Made by a program: the position numbers and the translations under genes. A model generated the notes under the pieces. It was not told the DNA's origin. It saw nothing but the letters and a program-made list of their open reading frames with translations, and did not search any database. A stretch of DNA of 14,738 nt. Source: DAOTYX01 sp034434635. GTDB taxonomy: Bacteria; Chloroflexota; Anaerolineae; B4-G1; DUEL01. Of the stretch, positions 14,068-14,738 are shown in pieces. The stretch is from contig DAOTYX010000138.1 of the NCBI GenBank assembly GCA_034434635.1, positions 1 through 14,738 of the forward strand, in the 5' to 3' direction. Within the stretch, counting starts at the first letter, position 1; the number at the start of each line of letters is the position of its first letter.

Positions 14068-14685
14068 TTACCTCCCGAAGACGAGGCGGTCGGGCAGCGT
14101 GGCGAGGTAGGCGCGCAGCGGGCCGAAGACGTCGCGCAGCCGCTGCACCGCCGGGTCGAGGCCCGAGGGCCCCAACGGGATGGAGACGGGGATGCTCATC
14201 TCCACCAGGACGGTGGTGCTCACCGGGACGGTCATCTGGACGGGGATGGTCGTCTCCACCGGCACCTGGAAGTCCAGGCGGACCGGCAGCGGCGTACCGG
14301 CGGGAAGGATGACCGTCGTGCGCACCGGCACGTTGTTGAGGTAGACCACGGTGTTGGGGATCGGCGTGTCCTGGGTCAGGACGACGGTGGTATCCTGGCG
14401 CACCGGCAGGTCGAAGTCGAGCCCCAGCGGCTGATCCAGCGGCAGGTCGAAACGGATGGGGATGGGGTGCTGTACCGGCACGGTGGTCTGGATGTTGGTC
14501 TCGCTCAGCCCCAGGAAGGCGCTATCGAGGTTCGTCAGCAGCGGTTCGACGATGTCCCGCTTGGCCTGGAGGAGGGGGTTGACCGCCAGGACCAGCACCA
14601 GCACGAGAGCCAGGTTGACCAGGAATGAAAAAGGCACGGCGAAATTGACGAACGCGCGCCAGAATCGGCCCAACCGCTCTTTCAT
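14068..14685 (-). CDS. Single-pass membrane protein with Pro/Val-rich beta-repeat domain
   Basis: A 205-residue protein that I do not recognise. It has a short basic N-terminus (MKERLGRFWR) and one strong hydrophobic helix at about 15-36. A helical stretch to about 60 leads into a domain from about 64 to 172 built of alternating short strands rich in Val, Ile, Thr and Pro, such as TTVPVQHPIPIRFDLPL, TTVVLTQDTPIPNTVVYL, RTTVILPAGTPLPVRLDF and ETTIPVQMTVPVSTTVLV. A short amphipathic C-terminal helix follows. It is probably an extracytoplasmic, membrane-tethered beta domain. The ATG at 14685 has AGGAG 7-8 nt upstream. It is the first gene of an operon with the methyltransferase and the 137-residue protein. 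Confidence 0.8.
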   Translation of the reverse strand: MKERLGRFWRAFVNFAVPFSFLVNLALVLVLVLAVNPLLQAKRDIVEPLLTNLDSAFLGLSETNIQTTVPVQHPIPIRFDLPLDQPLGLDFDLPVRQDTTVVLTQDTPIPNTVVYLNNVPVRTTVILPAGTPLPVRLDFQVPVETTIPVQMTVPVSTTVLVEMSIPVSIPLGPSGLDPAVQRLRDVFGPLRAYLATLPDRLVFGR

Positions 14686-14696
14686 CTCCCTGCTCC

Positions 14697-14723
14697 TTGC
14701 TATTTTGAGTTACAGAATAGCAA
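14697..14723. promoter_or_regulatory. 27-bp quasi-palindrome, candidate operator
   Basis: TTGCTATTTTG (14697-14707) and CAGAATAGCAA (14713-14723) are inverted copies with 10 of 11 positions matching, around AGTTA. It lies directly upstream of the beta-repeat gene's ribosome binding site and stands out as AT-rich in GC-rich surroundings. I see no convincing -10/-35 pair in the short sequence left before the window edge. It could be a repressor site or an mRNA leader hairpin. Confidence 0.5.
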
Positions 14724-14738
14724 CAAATCACACAATTT

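Overview
The window is high-GC bacterial DNA, tightly packed with housekeeping genes. Almost everything is on the minus strand; only the first gene fragment and a putative small RNA are on the plus strand. The run ffh-rpsP-khpA-rimM is the order seen in Gram-positive and related monoderm-type bacteria. Together with the high GC, many intergenic GC-rich palindromes, a pentapeptide-repeat protein and several lineage-type hypothetical proteins, it suggests a Chloroflexota (Anaerolineae-like) genome. That assignment is inference; there is no rRNA in the window to confirm it.

Layout. 1-592 (+): the C-terminal end of an M16-family zinc-peptidase-like protein. 1634-599 (-): a two-gene unit (four-helix membrane protein, then a YedJ-like HD phosphohydrolase) behind a clear TATAAT promoter. 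1635-2000 has no protein gene. It carries a plus-strand promoter, about 100 nt of transcribed sequence and a strong intrinsic terminator, so it is probably a small-RNA gene; a perfect 21-bp inverted repeat follows. 3670-2001 (-): lgt, a terminator-like hairpin, and a coiled-coil/zinc-ribbon protein. 7656-3810 (-): ffh, rpsP, khpA, rimM and dprA, led by a near-consensus promoter. This unit serves protein targeting and ribosome maturation, with a DNA-uptake/recombination gene where trmD-rplS is often found. 10631-7731 (-): type I glutamine synthetase, then an alpha-D-phosphohexomutase. 12707-10716 (-): a membrane-anchored HEAT-like/pentapeptide-repeat protein. 12730-12873: a cluster of GC-rich palindromic repeats. 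14685-12873 (-): a coupled three-gene operon (membrane-anchored beta-repeat protein, SAM methyltransferase, conserved hypothetical) preceded by a 27-bp quasi-palindrome that looks like an operator.

The least explained items are the putative small RNA at about 1826-1928, whose single-stranded linker contains a perfect anti-Shine-Dalgarno octamer; the attenuator-like hairpin between lgt and the zinc-ribbon gene; the large pentapeptide protein with three matching helical linkers; and the 14685-12873 operon. I saw no CRISPR array, transposase, tRNA, rRNA or prophage gene.
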